Assembly (NCBI RefSeq): GCF_009849585.1
Contig: NZ_VCRN01000009.1
Coordinates: 115,542 to 179,541 of the forward strand
Source of the DNA: Bacillus sp. ZZV12-4809
GTDB taxonomy: Bacteria > Bacillota > Bacilli > Bacillales > Cytobacillaceae
Direction of reading: 5' to 3'
DNA length: 64,000 bases
Shown here: positions 52,779 through 62,771 of the stretch, one piece after another
How positions within the stretch are numbered: the stretch's first letter is position 1
How the letters are laid out: every line of letters starts with the position of its first letter
Translations under genes and position numbers: made by a program
Notes under the pieces: generated by a model
Told to the model about the DNA's origin: nothing
Database searches by the model: none
The model's input: the letters and a program-made list of their open reading frames with translations, nothing else

Positions 52779-54389
52779 TTATGTTGATCTGCTGACCTTT
52801 GATGGAAGGGTGACAGGAAGTTTTCCACTAACGGTTCCTTTGCCAAACACTGCACCTACAGCTGCTTTTAAAGCCTGGCAGGTAAATTCATACGTATTGA
52901 GATAGGCATCAACATCCGGCAAATAGGCTAAATCGTAAGGACTTCGCATCCCAATGACAACAATAGAACATCCATTTTCATACAATTTTTCAATTAAGGC
53001 GACTTGGCTGCTGCCTGGGAAAGCAGAAAGGGTTCCGACTATTATGGTGTCATATTGACTTTCCTTCTGAACAAGCTCATCCAGCTCTTCAGCTAATAAA
53101 TCGTTTTTAAAAGGGTAAACATCAGCAGCTGGGTTGAATTCTTGAATTACGCCCCCTAAGTCAAACGATGAATAGCGTTTATCCTCTACTGCCATTGTGT
53201 TATTTTTTTCCGGATAGAATACGGCAATTCGATGATTTTTTTCTGTGGACAGCGGCAGAATCCCCTTGTTTTTTACAAGTGTGACGGACTGTTTATAAAC
53301 GTTATACGCAAGAGCTTCATGCTCCTTACAGCCTACTGTATCTGGAACTTTAAGATCAGAAGGGATATCATTCCAGCTGCTAAGATACTTTTTCTTCAAT
53401 TCGTGAATGCGTGATAAAGCCTCATCGATGATTAATTCATCGATTTCCCCTGTTTCAACGGACCGGATGATTTCCTTTAAGGTACTAACCTGCCAATTAT
53501 AGCGGTGAGAAACCATAATCAAGTCAACACCAGCTTTAACGGCTTCGACACCGCCTCTCTCCACTCCAAGTGTTTGAGAAATGGCGTTCATTTCAAGACA
53601 GTCTGTTGTGACGACTCCATTAAAGCCTAATTCTCCCCGCAATAAACCGGTAATGACCTTTTTGGAAATAGTAGCAGGCCGCCCGGCTTCATTTTCAATT
53701 GCTGGAAAATAGACATGAGCAGTCATGATCGTGTCAGCCCCATCTTGAATACTATCTTTAAATGGCTTTAATTCAACTTGATTTAACCTTTCCATATCAT
53801 GAGCTATCGTTGGTAAATCTTTATGTGAATCAATATTTGTATCTCCATGCCCGGGAAAGTGCTTTAATGTCGTGGCAATTCCGGCAGCCTGCATTCCTTT
53901 CATCGAGGCACGGCCAAATGCTGATACCATTTCAGACGATTCTCCAAAGGAGCGGACACCAATGACGGGATTCTCCGGATTATTATTGACATCCAGAACA
54001 GGCGCCAGGTTCCAATTGATTCCCAATGATTTCAGCTCCAGAGCAGAAGCATAGCCAATTTGATAGGCATTTTCTTCTTTTCCTGCTGCTCCTAAGGACA
54101 TGGCACCTGGAAACATTGTTGCTCCCTCTCCAAGACGGCGGACAACCCCGTTTTCCTGGTCTGTGCATATCAATAATGGGTGTGAATAGCCTGCTTTCTT
54201 TGCTTCATTTTGCAGATCACTCGTTAATGCCAGCACTTCCTTGGGGCTTCCGATATTTCTGCCAAACAATATGATTGAACCAATATGATATTCATGAATT
54301 AATTCCCTTACATTCTCAGGTACCGTTTTCCCATCGAATCCAATAACCATCATCTGGCCAATCTTCTTTTTCAGTTCCATCCTTATCAA
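52779..54389 (-). CDS. nagZ: Beta-N-acetylglucosaminidase NagZ (GH3), cytoplasmic form
   Basis: 536 residues from a TTG at 54389 (GGGGGTG upstream; ATG 54380 is an alternative). Motifs are the Asp/His loop K-H-F-P-G-H-G-D-T, I-C-T-D-Q-E-N-G and the nucleophile in V-V-T-T-D-C-L-E-M. The C-terminal second domain of Gram-positive NagZ is present. B. subtilis NagZ is a lipoprotein; no signal peptide is seen here, so cleavage of GlcNAc-MurNAc probably occurs in the cytoplasm. Confidence 0.92.
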   Translation of the reverse strand: MIRMELKKKIGQMMVIGFDGKTVPENVRELIHEYHIGSIILFGRNIGSPKEVLALTSDLQNEAKKAGYSHPLLICTDQENGVVRRLGEGATMFPGAMSLGAAGKEENAYQIGYASALELKSLGINWNLAPVLDVNNNPENPVIGVRSFGESSEMVSAFGRASMKGMQAAGIATTLKHFPGHGDTNIDSHKDLPTIAHDMERLNQVELKPFKDSIQDGADTIMTAHVYFPAIENEAGRPATISKKVITGLLRGELGFNGVVTTDCLEMNAISQTLGVERGGVEAVKAGVDLIMVSHRYNWQVSTLKEIIRSVETGEIDELIIDEALSRIHELKKKYLSSWNDIPSDLKVPDTVGCKEHEALAYNVYKQSVTLVKNKGILPLSTEKNHRIAVFYPEKNNTMAVEDKRYSSFDLGGVIQEFNPAADVYPFKNDLLAEELDELVQKESQYDTIIVGTLSAFPGSSQVALIEKLYENGCSIVVIGMRSPYDLAYLPDVDAYLNTYEFTCQALKAAVGAVFGKGTVSGKLPVTLPSKVSRST

Positions 54390-54403
54390 ATTAACACCCC
54401 CAA

Positions 54404-55105
54404 TTAAATTTCATACCCAGGGATAAATCCGCCTTTTCTCACATTTGTGCCTGTTGGAAACTTTAATGTCTGTGCATATTTCGTGCGATTCACGCATCCT
54501 CTGACTGTTCCCAGTGCTTTATAATAGTCATAATAACGGAAGGACTTTGATTTCATAATGAACCAGTAGTTTGATAACGCTTCCAAATACGTGTCAAACT
54601 CATCCGATACATCTACATACAAATCCGGCACATATCCCTCCATATCCTCCCAGTTTTCACTGTGATAGAACCCATAATAATGTGCTGGCAAGCCGTCTAA
54701 ATCAAATCCAGGCAATCCGGCTTTTAATTGTGCTGCCTGTACGATTCTAGGACATAAGGCGTGATCAGGATGAATGCTGTTCTCCCAATGTGTGATAACG
54801 ACATTCGGCTTTAATTTACGCATTAATGTGGCAACCCGGGTAATAATTTCATCATTAAACGCAAGCTCGGCATCTTTATAATCAAGCGTAATCGTTTTCG
54901 CTCCCAAGATTTCAGCCACTTTTTCTGATTCCCGGATTTTCTGTTTCCGATACTCTTCCACTGATACATCTGGCGGGTTCCCTTTCTCGCCTGCTGTTAA
55001 ATGTACAAATGTTACCTCATGTCCCGCTTTTGCATATTTATGGGCTATCGCACCCGCTTGAATCTCAGCATCTCCACAATGTGCTCCTAAAACGACTAAA
55101 TGCAT
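54404..55105 (-). CDS. PIG-L family (GlcNAc deacetylase-like) protein with altered active-site motif
   Basis: 233 residues, LmbE/PIG-L fold. The second zinc motif is intact (H-P-D-H-A-L). The first motif, usually A-H-P-D-D, reads G-A-H-C-G-D-A-E, so the residue used as general base in relatives is Gly. The protein could be a weak or non-catalytic deacetylase or use another base. AGGAGG precedes the ATG. It sits between murQ and nagZ, so its substrate is probably a murein sugar. Confidence 0.82.
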   Translation of the reverse strand: MHLVVLGAHCGDAEIQAGAIAHKYAKAGHEVTFVHLTAGEKGNPPDVSVEEYRKQKIRESEKVAEILGAKTITLDYKDAELAFNDEIITRVATLMRKLKPNVVITHWENSIHPDHALCPRIVQAAQLKAGLPGFDLDGLPAHYYGFYHSENWEDMEGYVPDLYVDVSDEFDTYLEALSNYWFIMKSKSFRYYDYYKALGTVRGCVNRTKYAQTLKFPTGTNVRKGGFIPGYEI

Positions 55106-55152
55106 ACTGCTACCTCCTAATTTTTTTAGATTATTAACCTAATAGACTGGAA

Positions 55153-56067
55153 TTAAATAAGCTGACCTTGATTCGCCTTATTTATCGCCTCTCGAAGGAA
55201 ACCATCAGTTTCAATTAGCAGCTGTGCTGCTTTGTCGCGGGAAACCTCGCCCTTTATCATCAATATAGCCGGTTTTACCTTTTGGTTTGTTTCCTCTAAA
55301 ACGTGCGCTGCTTCATCATAAGAAACACCTGTAATTTTCATTACCATGTTTCTTGCACGCTCGACCAGCTTCTTATTGCTTGCATGAAGATCCACCATTA
55401 AATTTCCATAAACCTTTCCAAGCTTGATCATCGTTGTCGTTGTCAGCATGTTTAAAACCATTTTTTGAGCTGTTGCTGCTTTAAGTCTAGTAGATCCTGT
55501 TAATATTTCAGGTCCGACAACCACTTCGATTTTATAATCAGCGATCTGACTGATTTCCGCATCGGAGTTACAGGATAGCCCAATTGTTGCGGCACCCGCT
55601 TTTTTCGCATATTCAAGAGCGCCGATTACGTAAGGAGTCCGCCCGCTTGCAGCAATCCCTACGACAATATCCGCTTGATTTACATTACGATGACGAAGGT
55701 CCTCGGACCCTTGTTCCCTGCTATCTTCTGCACCTTCAACAGCCGTAAAAACTGCACTCTCTCCTCCCGCAATAATGGCCTGTACCATTTCATGCGGTGT
55801 ACAAAAAGTCGGGGGACACTCGGATGCATCAATTACCCCGATTCTTCCACTTGTGCCTGCACCAATATAAAATAGCCTTCCTCCCTTTATTAAAGTCTGA
55901 TAGATTGCTTCGATTGCTTTTTCAATGTCTGGCAGCTCCCTGCGAACTGCATCAGCGATCGATCGATCCTCATCATTCATAAGCTCGATAATTTCCTTAG
56001 TGGATAACTGATCGATATTGGCAGATCGACCGTTTAATTGCTCAGTTGTAAGACTGGAGAGGTTCAT
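55153..56067 (-). CDS. murQ: N-acetylmuramic acid 6-phosphate etherase MurQ
   Basis: 304 residues, SIS fold. Signature G-A-G-T-S-G-R-I-G-V-I-D-A-S-E-C-P-P-T-F, then A-G-G-E-S-A-V and G-I-A-A-S-G-R-T-P-Y. MurQ cleaves the lactyl ether of MurNAc-6-phosphate to give GlcNAc-6-phosphate. First gene of the murQ-PIG-L-nagZ unit. The MurNAc-6-P must come from the kinase at 61090-62061, since no MurP PTS gene is present. Confidence 0.96.
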   Translation of the reverse strand: MNLSSLTTEQLNGRSANIDQLSTKEIIELMNDEDRSIADAVRRELPDIEKAIEAIYQTLIKGGRLFYIGAGTSGRIGVIDASECPPTFCTPHEMVQAIIAGGESAVFTAVEGAEDSREQGSEDLRHRNVNQADIVVGIAASGRTPYVIGALEYAKKAGAATIGLSCNSDAEISQIADYKIEVVVGPEILTGSTRLKAATAQKMVLNMLTTTTMIKLGKVYGNLMVDLHASNKKLVERARNMVMKITGVSYDEAAHVLEETNQKVKPAILMIKGEVSRDKAAQLLIETDGFLREAINKANQGQLI

Positions 56068-56396
56068 TTATTGCCCGCCTTTCTAAAATAGTTAAATTTC
56101 TGCCTATTTTCTGTAAGAAATCAAGCATTAATCTGTTGCTGTGCCAATTATACAAAAAATCTGAATTTTGTAAAATAAAAATTTAAAAATTTATTACTTT
56201 TTTTGAAGAAATAATTCAATAAGGATAGGATTCGAGAACTATTTTTTACAGAATTTTCGTAATATTCATGTGAAAATATTTTAATTGTTTTATAATTTAT
56301 TTGAAATATAATTTCAGAATCTATAAAGAAGGAAGTGAAAACATTGTCCTTAAGTTGAAGTAAGCAAGAGGTAAAAACCAATATTTTATAAAGGAG
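56068..56396. other. Divergent region between murQ and the GH18 gene
   Basis: 329 bases, very AT-rich. It holds the GH18 promoter/operator candidate (56285-56316) and, nearer murQ, two similar motifs GAATTTTGTAA (56163-56173) and GAATTTTCGTAA (56252-56263). No gene. Confidence 0.5.
56285..56316 (+). promoter_or_regulatory. GH18 promoter with overlapping palindrome, candidate RpiR operator
   Basis: TTGTTT (56285-56290), 16 bases, TATAAT (56307-56312). The -10 is inside TGAAAT-ATA-ATTTCA (56302-56316), a perfect 6-bp inverted repeat of the type bound by RpiR-family regulators. Confidence 0.5.
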
Positions 56397-59022
56397 ATGA
56401 AAATAATATTGAAAAAGCTGTCTATTTTATTAGCTTTTACGGTGATTTTTCTTGGAGGTGTGCTTGGAAATATGCCGCTGGAAGCTTCCGCTGATGAAAA
56501 TTCTTATATTGAAGTGACCACGACAACAGAAGGCGGAGATACGGTGAAAGGCAATGCCATGGTATCAGCTGTACCAGCCTCTGGCAAAGCTGTTGAAAAA
56601 GTAACCTTTTATGCCAAGGCTGTAAACGAACCGGATGAGAACTATTATCCATATGCTCCCGACAGTGAAGCGCCGTATACCTGGAGCTGGTCAACCGGTG
56701 CACCATGGGTACCGGATGGTGAATACGTGTTAAAAATGGTTATTGACTATACCTCTGGTGAAACAGAAACCATCACAAGAAATATTTTCACGAAGAATGA
56801 TCGTGAGCCGAATTCTCCAGATTCCCCTTCAGCATTGAATGCCTCAGCAAGAACAAACAACAGTGTAACTCTCACATGGGAACCTTCAGCCTCACAGAAG
56901 AAATTCGATTATGTCATTTATCAGGATGGAACTAAAATTGGAACAACTGCAGAGAATACATTTACCATCGAGCAGTTATCACCAGGATCAACTTATAGCT
57001 TCCGGGTCAAAACAAGAGATATTTACAATAATGTTTCCATTGACGATAACTCGATCAATGTATTAATTCCTTCAGAAAGTTCAGATCCCCTTCCGGATTT
57101 AAGCTCTATACAAGCCGAAGGACCTGCAGGTGCAACCCCTGGAGGAAGCGGGTACTCAGGTAATGTCAACTTATCAGTTTCAGCCACAGATAATGACCAA
57201 ATAGCCAAAGTAGAATTCTTCGTAAAAACATACAGCGCGGATGAATCGGCTTATTGGAAATTTCCTGCCGTGCAAAAGAACGGGGACAATTATTCTGTAA
57301 ACTGGCAAACAACTTCTGCGCCTGATGGAAATGTCATCATAAAAGCCGCAGCTTATGATTCAGCCGGACAAGCAAGAACCATTACAAAAGTTCTTCTAGT
57401 TGACAATGAAGATGATGGCGGTCCAGAAGAGCCTGCCTGGGAACCTGCAGAAACACCGCCGGCAAACCGGATAATCGGTTATTTAGCCGGCTGGTCAACT
57501 TACAATGGTTTTGAGATTATGAATGATTTAGATGCCAGCCGGTTAACACATATCAATTATGCCTTTGCTCTAATCGGTACCGACCTGAAAGTCAAAATGA
57601 GTGACCCTGAGCAAGACCCGAAGAATTTTGCGGAATTATCGAAGCTGAAGGCAAAATATCCTCACTTAAAATCCGTTATTGCCATTGGCGGATGGGGAGG
57701 TTCAGCAAACTTTATCGAGGCAGCATCGACTGAGGAATCCAGAGAAATTTTTGCAGACAGTGCTGTGGAATTTATGCTGGAAAATGGATTTGATGGTGTT
57801 GATCTGGATTGGGAATATCCTGTAACAGGCGGCGGTCCCGGTACATATCCAAACCCCGATGATCGGGAAAATTATCCGCTGTTATTAAAAGAATTACGTG
57901 AAAAGCTTGATGAACAGGGTGAAAAGGATGACAAGCATTATATCCTATCCATCGCAGGTGGAGCAACTGCAGGCTTTGCCAACAATACACAGCTTGGATT
58001 ATCCCAGCAATATTTAGACTACGTTCAAATCATGACCTATGACATTCATGGAACATGGGAACAAAAAGCGGATTTTAATGCACCTTTATTGGACGACAAT
58101 GGAAAAACCTACAGTGTTGATAAAGGGGTACAAGCCTATCTGGATGCCGGTGTCCCGCCGGAAAAGCTTGTAATGGGCGTCCCATTCTACGGTTATAAAT
58201 ACAATGTTACTTCTGGTGAAAATAATGGTCTGCGCCAGCCCTTTGAAGGCAGCGGCTCCATTACCTACGACCGGGTCATGAAGGATGGTGCTGGAAAACG
58301 GCTATAATCGTTTCTGGGATGAAGGATCGAAGGTGCCTTATCTTTATAACGTAGAAGAATCCATATTCATCAGCTATGATGATAAAGAATCCATGGAGCT
58401 AAAAGCTGAATACATCCGGGATAATGAACTTGGCGGAGCGATGATTTGGGAAATTAGCCAGGATTTTGGCAACGACCTGCTGGCCTCCCTTTATAATGTG
58501 TTAAAAGATCCGATTGAGGATAAGTCGCCGCCAGTGACGGTCTCGGAGGCTTCAGGAGAAAAATGGACTGACCACTCCTTCTTAGGGAGCGTGACCATCA
58601 CATTATCTGCAGCTGATCACCATTCAGGTGTGGAAAAAACCGAGTATCGTCTGAATGACGGACAGTGGGAAACCTACAGTGAACCAGTTGTAATCGAGGC
58701 TGATGGAAAAACGACTATTAGCTATCGCTCCATTGACAAGGAGGGCAATACAGAGGAAATCTCATCACTGGAGGTTCATGTTACTGCCATCACATTTAAT
58801 AATCTTTACGGCTTGATTCAATATGCAGACATGCACCATGGCCAAAAGACAGCACTTAAAGCAAAGATCCAGCAGGCTGAAAGAGCTAAAACTGATGACA
58901 GCCGGCAGCAGAAGCTGCAAAATGCCATTATTTTTGTAAAGCGAATCTCTGATAAGCAAATCGATTCTACATCCAGACAGGACCTAAAGATTTTCCTGGA
59001 AAAAATGATAAATAACTATTAA
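56397..59022 (+). pseudogene. Secreted GH18 glycosidase with FN3 and FIMAH domains, frameshifted
   Basis: Two frames that join with one base removed at 58285-58290 (GATGGTG; GATGTG would restore the reading K-D-V-L-E-N-G-Y). Joined length is about 874 residues. They comprise a signal peptide, an FN3 domain at about 140-220, an Ig-like module to about 345, and a GH18 barrel with the catalytic F-D-G-V-D-L-D-W-E-Y-P. A C-terminal Ig-like module and FIMAH domain (F-N-N-L-Y-G-L-I-Q-Y) follow. The start is ATG 56397, directly after AAGGAG, or more likely TTG 56409. The first part alone ends before the last barrel strand, so activity is doubtful unless the shift is a sequencing error. Confidence 0.82.
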
Positions 59023-59030
59023 GCAAAAAA

Positions 59031-59069
59031 AGGCTGCCTGAGTACCATCTTGGGCAGCCTTCTATTTTT
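59031..59069 (+). terminator. Terminator of the GH18 gene
   Basis: AGGCTGCC...GGCAGCCT followed by TCTATTTTT. Confidence 0.88.
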
Positions 59070-60115
59070 CACAAACTAGTTCTAATAATATTATGTAAGC
59101 GCGGACGAATACGAAGAATATGGTCACTGCGCCCAAAATGAACCCGATTCGTTAATAAAATGACATGAAGTTTGAGCTCGGGATCAAACCATATGCTTGT
59201 TCCTGTAAATCCTGTATGTCCATAAGATGATGATGAAAAGAAATCACCACAGGACGACATTTCTTCGCTCTTCAAAATCCACCCTAACCCTCGATATTCT
59301 GCATCAAAGGATGTGAAGTTTTGCCTTGCTAAAGTAAGTGCCGGCTCTGAAAGGATTCTTTTCCCTCGAAACAGCCCATTATTTTCAATCATAGAAGCAT
59401 AGTTTGCGAGATCATGAACTGTGGAAAAAAGTCCGGCATGCCCGCTGATTCCGCCCATGGTCGTTGCGTTTTCGTCATGAACCACACCTTTTTTATACCC
59501 CTTTAAACTCTCACTATATTCCGTTGCAGCATATCTGGCTGTATCATAAGCCGGATTAAAGACCGTTTCTTTCATTTCAAGCGGGTCAAAAAGTTCCCTT
59601 TGTACAAAATCCTCAAATTTTTCATTTAACACAATCTCAATCAGTATAAAGAGGGTGATGATGCCCAGATCACTGTATATGACCTTACTGCCTATTTCCG
59701 CCTCCAGCTCCTGGTCACAAATTCTAGTAAAGATTTCTTCCATGTTCAGCTTATCCAGATAATATCTCCTGTGAGACGGAAGGCCCGAAGTATGTGTCAG
59801 CAAATGCCTGATTTTAATAGACTCCTTCCCATGCTTGGCGAACTCAGGAACAAAATGAGAGACAGCATCATCTAAATGGAAACGTCCGCTTTCTAATAGT
59901 TTTAATGTAACGGGCAGTGCAGCTACCACCTTTGTTAGCGAAGCAAGATCAAAAACTGTATTAATCTCCATTGGGGCTTTATTTGGGAATACGGCTCTGT
60001 TTCCGATAGCTTCCTGCATAATCACATCATTTTGATAAGACACATGGATCACAGCACCCGGAATATGTTCACTTTCAATCTCCTTTTGTAAAAAATTAAG
60101 CACCTTACCTTTCAT
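59069..60115 (-). CDS. Serine beta-lactamase-like hydrolase, AmiE-like
   Basis: 348 residues, class C beta-lactamase/esterase fold with S-L-T-K (F-D-L-A-S-L-T-K) and a Y-S-D-L-G motif, and G-H-T-G-F-T-G near the C-terminus. In B. subtilis AmiE, encoded in the mur operon, releases the peptide from MurNAc-peptide. The gene neighbourhood supports that role. No signal peptide is seen, so it should act on imported muropeptides. AGGTG upstream. Confidence 0.82.
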   Translation of the reverse strand: MKGKVLNFLQKEIESEHIPGAVIHVSYQNDVIMQEAIGNRAVFPNKAPMEINTVFDLASLTKVVAALPVTLKLLESGRFHLDDAVSHFVPEFAKHGKESIKIRHLLTHTSGLPSHRRYYLDKLNMEEIFTRICDQELEAEIGSKVIYSDLGIITLFILIEIVLNEKFEDFVQRELFDPLEMKETVFNPAYDTARYAATEYSESLKGYKKGVVHDENATTMGGISGHAGLFSTVHDLANYASMIENNGLFRGKRILSEPALTLARQNFTSFDAEYRGLGWILKSEEMSSCGDFFSSSSYGHTGFTGTSIWFDPELKLHVILLTNRVHFGRSDHILRIRPRLHNIIRTSL

Positions 60116-60127
60116 CCTGACAGCACC

Positions 60128-61078
60128 TCAAATTTCCTTTGAAAATTTTGAATATGATTTCCACACCTTGTAACCCAGCTTCCCATAAAAATCGACCAGC
60201 CCAGTCCAATCAATGACGATGGTATCGATGTTACGCTCTCTTAAAAAAGTGATGCCAGCTTCAACAACCGCTAATCCATATCCTTTATTCCGCTCCGCTG
60301 GGTCCACACCTAATGGCCCCACCCCTCCGAGGCGCTCCTTAAACAACGGTGACCAATAAACATTTTGGGCAATAAGCGGTGATTGATCATCATTAATCCG
60401 GCAGAATCCAATAATTCTATTATCTTTTTTTAACACCACAAACTCACGGCCCATTCCGCCTTTTTTAAAATAGTGGAGTGCCTCATATTCCCACCTGCCA
60501 GGAAAACACCGGTTTAAAAACGATAACAGCTCATCCTTCTCACCGGGTTTTAACAAGGAGAAATCCACATTATCTTTTTTAGGAGGGTCAAACCTTTGAT
60601 GGTCATATCTGCAGATCAAGTCATACTCATTACCATCATGGTGATACCCATGCTTTTCAAACCATTGGATTGCGTCTATGTATTGATCGGGTATTCCCGG
60701 AAAATAGTGCCAAGGATCAGAGCCAAGCTTTATCGTTCTTATATTCTGTCCTTTAAATACGCCCTCTGCGTTTTTTAATAAGGCTGTTCCAATACCTTGG
60801 CCACGAAAATCTGAATCTACCAAAAGGACGTGAATCCAGCCTGTCTCTTTATTCATCATTACATTCATATTCTCTAGCCAAGCTTTAGCCACAATAAAGC
60901 CTATTACATTGCCGTTTTCGTCCAGAGCTACGGAGGAAGCACTGTGTAAAACACTTTTATCTTCAAAACTGTTTTGGCGCAGTAATTCCCCTCTCATCGG
61001 GAAGTCCTTTCCCAGTTCCCTATTCCAAAGCAGCAAAATTCCATTTGCATTCTCTTTACTGAACGGAATGATTTGCAC
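60128..61078 (-). CDS. Double GNAT acetyltransferase in the murein locus (copy 2)
   Basis: 316 residues from a GTG (GGGGGC upstream). Two GNAT modules: D-S-D-F-R-G-Q-G-I-G-T-A-L and V-D-P-A-E-R-N-K-G-Y-G-L-A-V. Same layout as the protein at 46122-47069. Encoded between the kinase and the AmiE-like gene. Possible role: N-acetylation of deacetylated amino sugars (inference). Confidence 0.88.
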   Translation of the reverse strand: MQIIPFSKENANGILLLWNRELGKDFPMRGELLRQNSFEDKSVLHSASSVALDENGNVIGFIVAKAWLENMNVMMNKETGWIHVLLVDSDFRGQGIGTALLKNAEGVFKGQNIRTIKLGSDPWHYFPGIPDQYIDAIQWFEKHGYHHDGNEYDLICRYDHQRFDPPKKDNVDFSLLKPGEKDELLSFLNRCFPGRWEYEALHYFKKGGMGREFVVLKKDNRIIGFCRINDDQSPLIAQNVYWSPLFKERLGGVGPLGVDPAERNKGYGLAVVEAGITFLRERNIDTIVIDWTGLVDFYGKLGYKVWKSYSKFSKEI

Positions 61079-61089
61079 AGATTTGCCCC

Positions 61090-62061
61090 CTAACTATTTT
61101 TAAAGTTATCTATAAAACTTTTATCAAGTTCTGCACCAGCATTTATCAAACTTGCAATAGCTGAACCAGCGACAGGTGGTAAATCAGGCAAAATAATGGC
61201 CGGCTTTATGTTTTGAAATTGAAGGCTTTCTTTTATATTAGGAATAAACCATTCTGCACTGTTATAGTTTCCCCCTGCTAATACGATGGGGAGCTCTTTA
61301 TTTACAGCTTTATCCTTAAACAATTTGAGGATAAGTCTGCGAATGTTTTTCCCCATCTCTATGCCAGCCTGCTTTAGAATCTCTTGCGAAATGAGATCCC
61401 CGCCTTCTGCAGCTTCAACAACCAATCGGCTTAACGACGCTATCGTCTCTCTCGCTTTTGTGAAGTCATAGATAACTGGAATCAGCTCTGGCACTCTCTT
61501 CACTTTTAAGGTATTGATAATAGCAGATGTTAAAACCGTTTTTTCTCCAAAGCCATCATACTCGTCAAAAATGGCTTTTAGCGCATGTTTTCCAATTGAG
61601 AAGCCGCTTCCCGAATCGTCAAGCAAAAACCCCCATCCACCGACTCTTGTCCGCTCACCTTCATCGTTGATTCCGAATGTAATCGAACCTGTACCGCTAA
61701 TATTGACAACACCCGGCTGTCCCAGTGTTCCCGAATACAGGGCATTAACAGCATCATTATCGACTTTTAAAAGGCAATCACCCGGAAGGTATTTTTTGTA
61801 TAACTGCCCCATTTTGCTCTTAACCTCTTCACGGTCAACTCCAGACATCCCTGCAAAAGAACTCTTTATTTCAGCATACTTCTCAGGTGCACGCTGCTGC
61901 AGATCCCCTAGTAATCTGCTAAGCTCTTTTTCTACAAATTCATACCCAAGGCTATTCGGATTAGTGGGTCCGACAGCTGCTTCTGCATAAACCCTTCCTT
62001 TTTCGTCACAGATAACACCTTTAGTCTTTGTCCCACCGCCGTCAATTCCTAGTACATACAT
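61090..62061 (-). CDS. N-acetylmuramic acid/N-acetylglucosamine kinase, BadF/BcrA family (MurK-like)
   Basis: 323 residues. L-G-I-D-G-G-G-T-K-T-K-G-V, D-N-D-A-V-N-A-L-Y, S-G-T-G-S-I-T-F-G and G-G-W-G-F-L-L-D-D-S-G-S-G are the ATPase and sugar-binding motifs of the eukaryotic-type GlcNAc kinase family. Clostridial MurK phosphorylates both MurNAc and GlcNAc. It would supply MurNAc-6-P to MurQ. First gene of the kinase-GNAT-AmiE unit. Confidence 0.9.
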   Translation of the reverse strand: MYVLGIDGGGTKTKGVICDEKGRVYAEAAVGPTNPNSLGYEFVEKELSRLLGDLQQRAPEKYAEIKSSFAGMSGVDREEVKSKMGQLYKKYLPGDCLLKVDNDAVNALYSGTLGQPGVVNISGTGSITFGINDEGERTRVGGWGFLLDDSGSGFSIGKHALKAIFDEYDGFGEKTVLTSAIINTLKVKRVPELIPVIYDFTKARETIASLSRLVVEAAEGGDLISQEILKQAGIEMGKNIRRLILKLFKDKAVNKELPIVLAGGNYNSAEWFIPNIKESLQFQNIKPAIILPDLPPVAGSAIASLINAGAELDKSFIDNFKNS

Positions 62062-62330
62062 GTAAAATCCTCCCTTGTAAAATTTAACTTCATTTCAATC
62101 TGCATAATACTAAAATTTTATTTTAATCATAACAGAGAGCCCCCAAAGTTATTAGTAGGTGTTCATGTTTATATTTTATGGTGTTACACAAGAATATTCA
62201 ATTTTTTCTTTATTTTCACAAAATTTATTTTGGTTCTCGAAAGCTCTATTCGTTCCTAATCCGGAAACACAAGGGCATACTTTACTTTTTATGGTAATAT
62301 AAATGCATGATCCTTTATGAGGAGGTAATA

Positions 62331-62771
62331 ATGAAGCAAAGAAATTTTTTTCTATTCAATTTAAGTGCAACAGGTATTGAATTCTGCACCTTATTATATA
62401 TATACAATCCTTTATAGAGGTGTTTTCGATTTAGGTTTGTTACTGCCGTTTATGATATTTGCCGTCTCTCTTTCTTACTATTATTACAAACGGGGAATGT
62501 CTACTAAATGGGCAAAGCCAGCCACTATGATATTCTTTTTTATTCCTCTATTAATCTTTATTTTTCTCAAGCCGGCCTACACTTTCGAACAGGCTAAACA
62601 ATTGATTTACGAAAGTGCTTATGACGTGTCTCACACGGAGATACCGTTCCACTATACCCGGAAGATTCGCGGTACTTTATTCACGATCGGAATTACCACT
62701 TTGAAGGAGGCGGAAGATCCTTTTTAGTGCATCCTCGTTCTGGTGAAATTATTGAGATGGCACAGCCTTAA
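62331..62771 (+). pseudogene. Small membrane-protein gene with at least two frameshifts
   Basis: It starts at ATG 62331 after GAGGAGG (M-K-Q-R-N-F-F-L-F), switches frame around the TA-rich stretch 62385-62405 to reach a membrane segment (L-L-L-P-F-M-I-F-A-V-S-L). It switches again at TTTTT 62720-62726 to the end V-H-P-R-S-G-E-I-I-E-M-A-Q-P. That ending is typical of an intact domain. Total about 145 residues. Family not named; resembles short secreted/membrane proteins with a PepSY-like tail. Confidence 0.6.
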
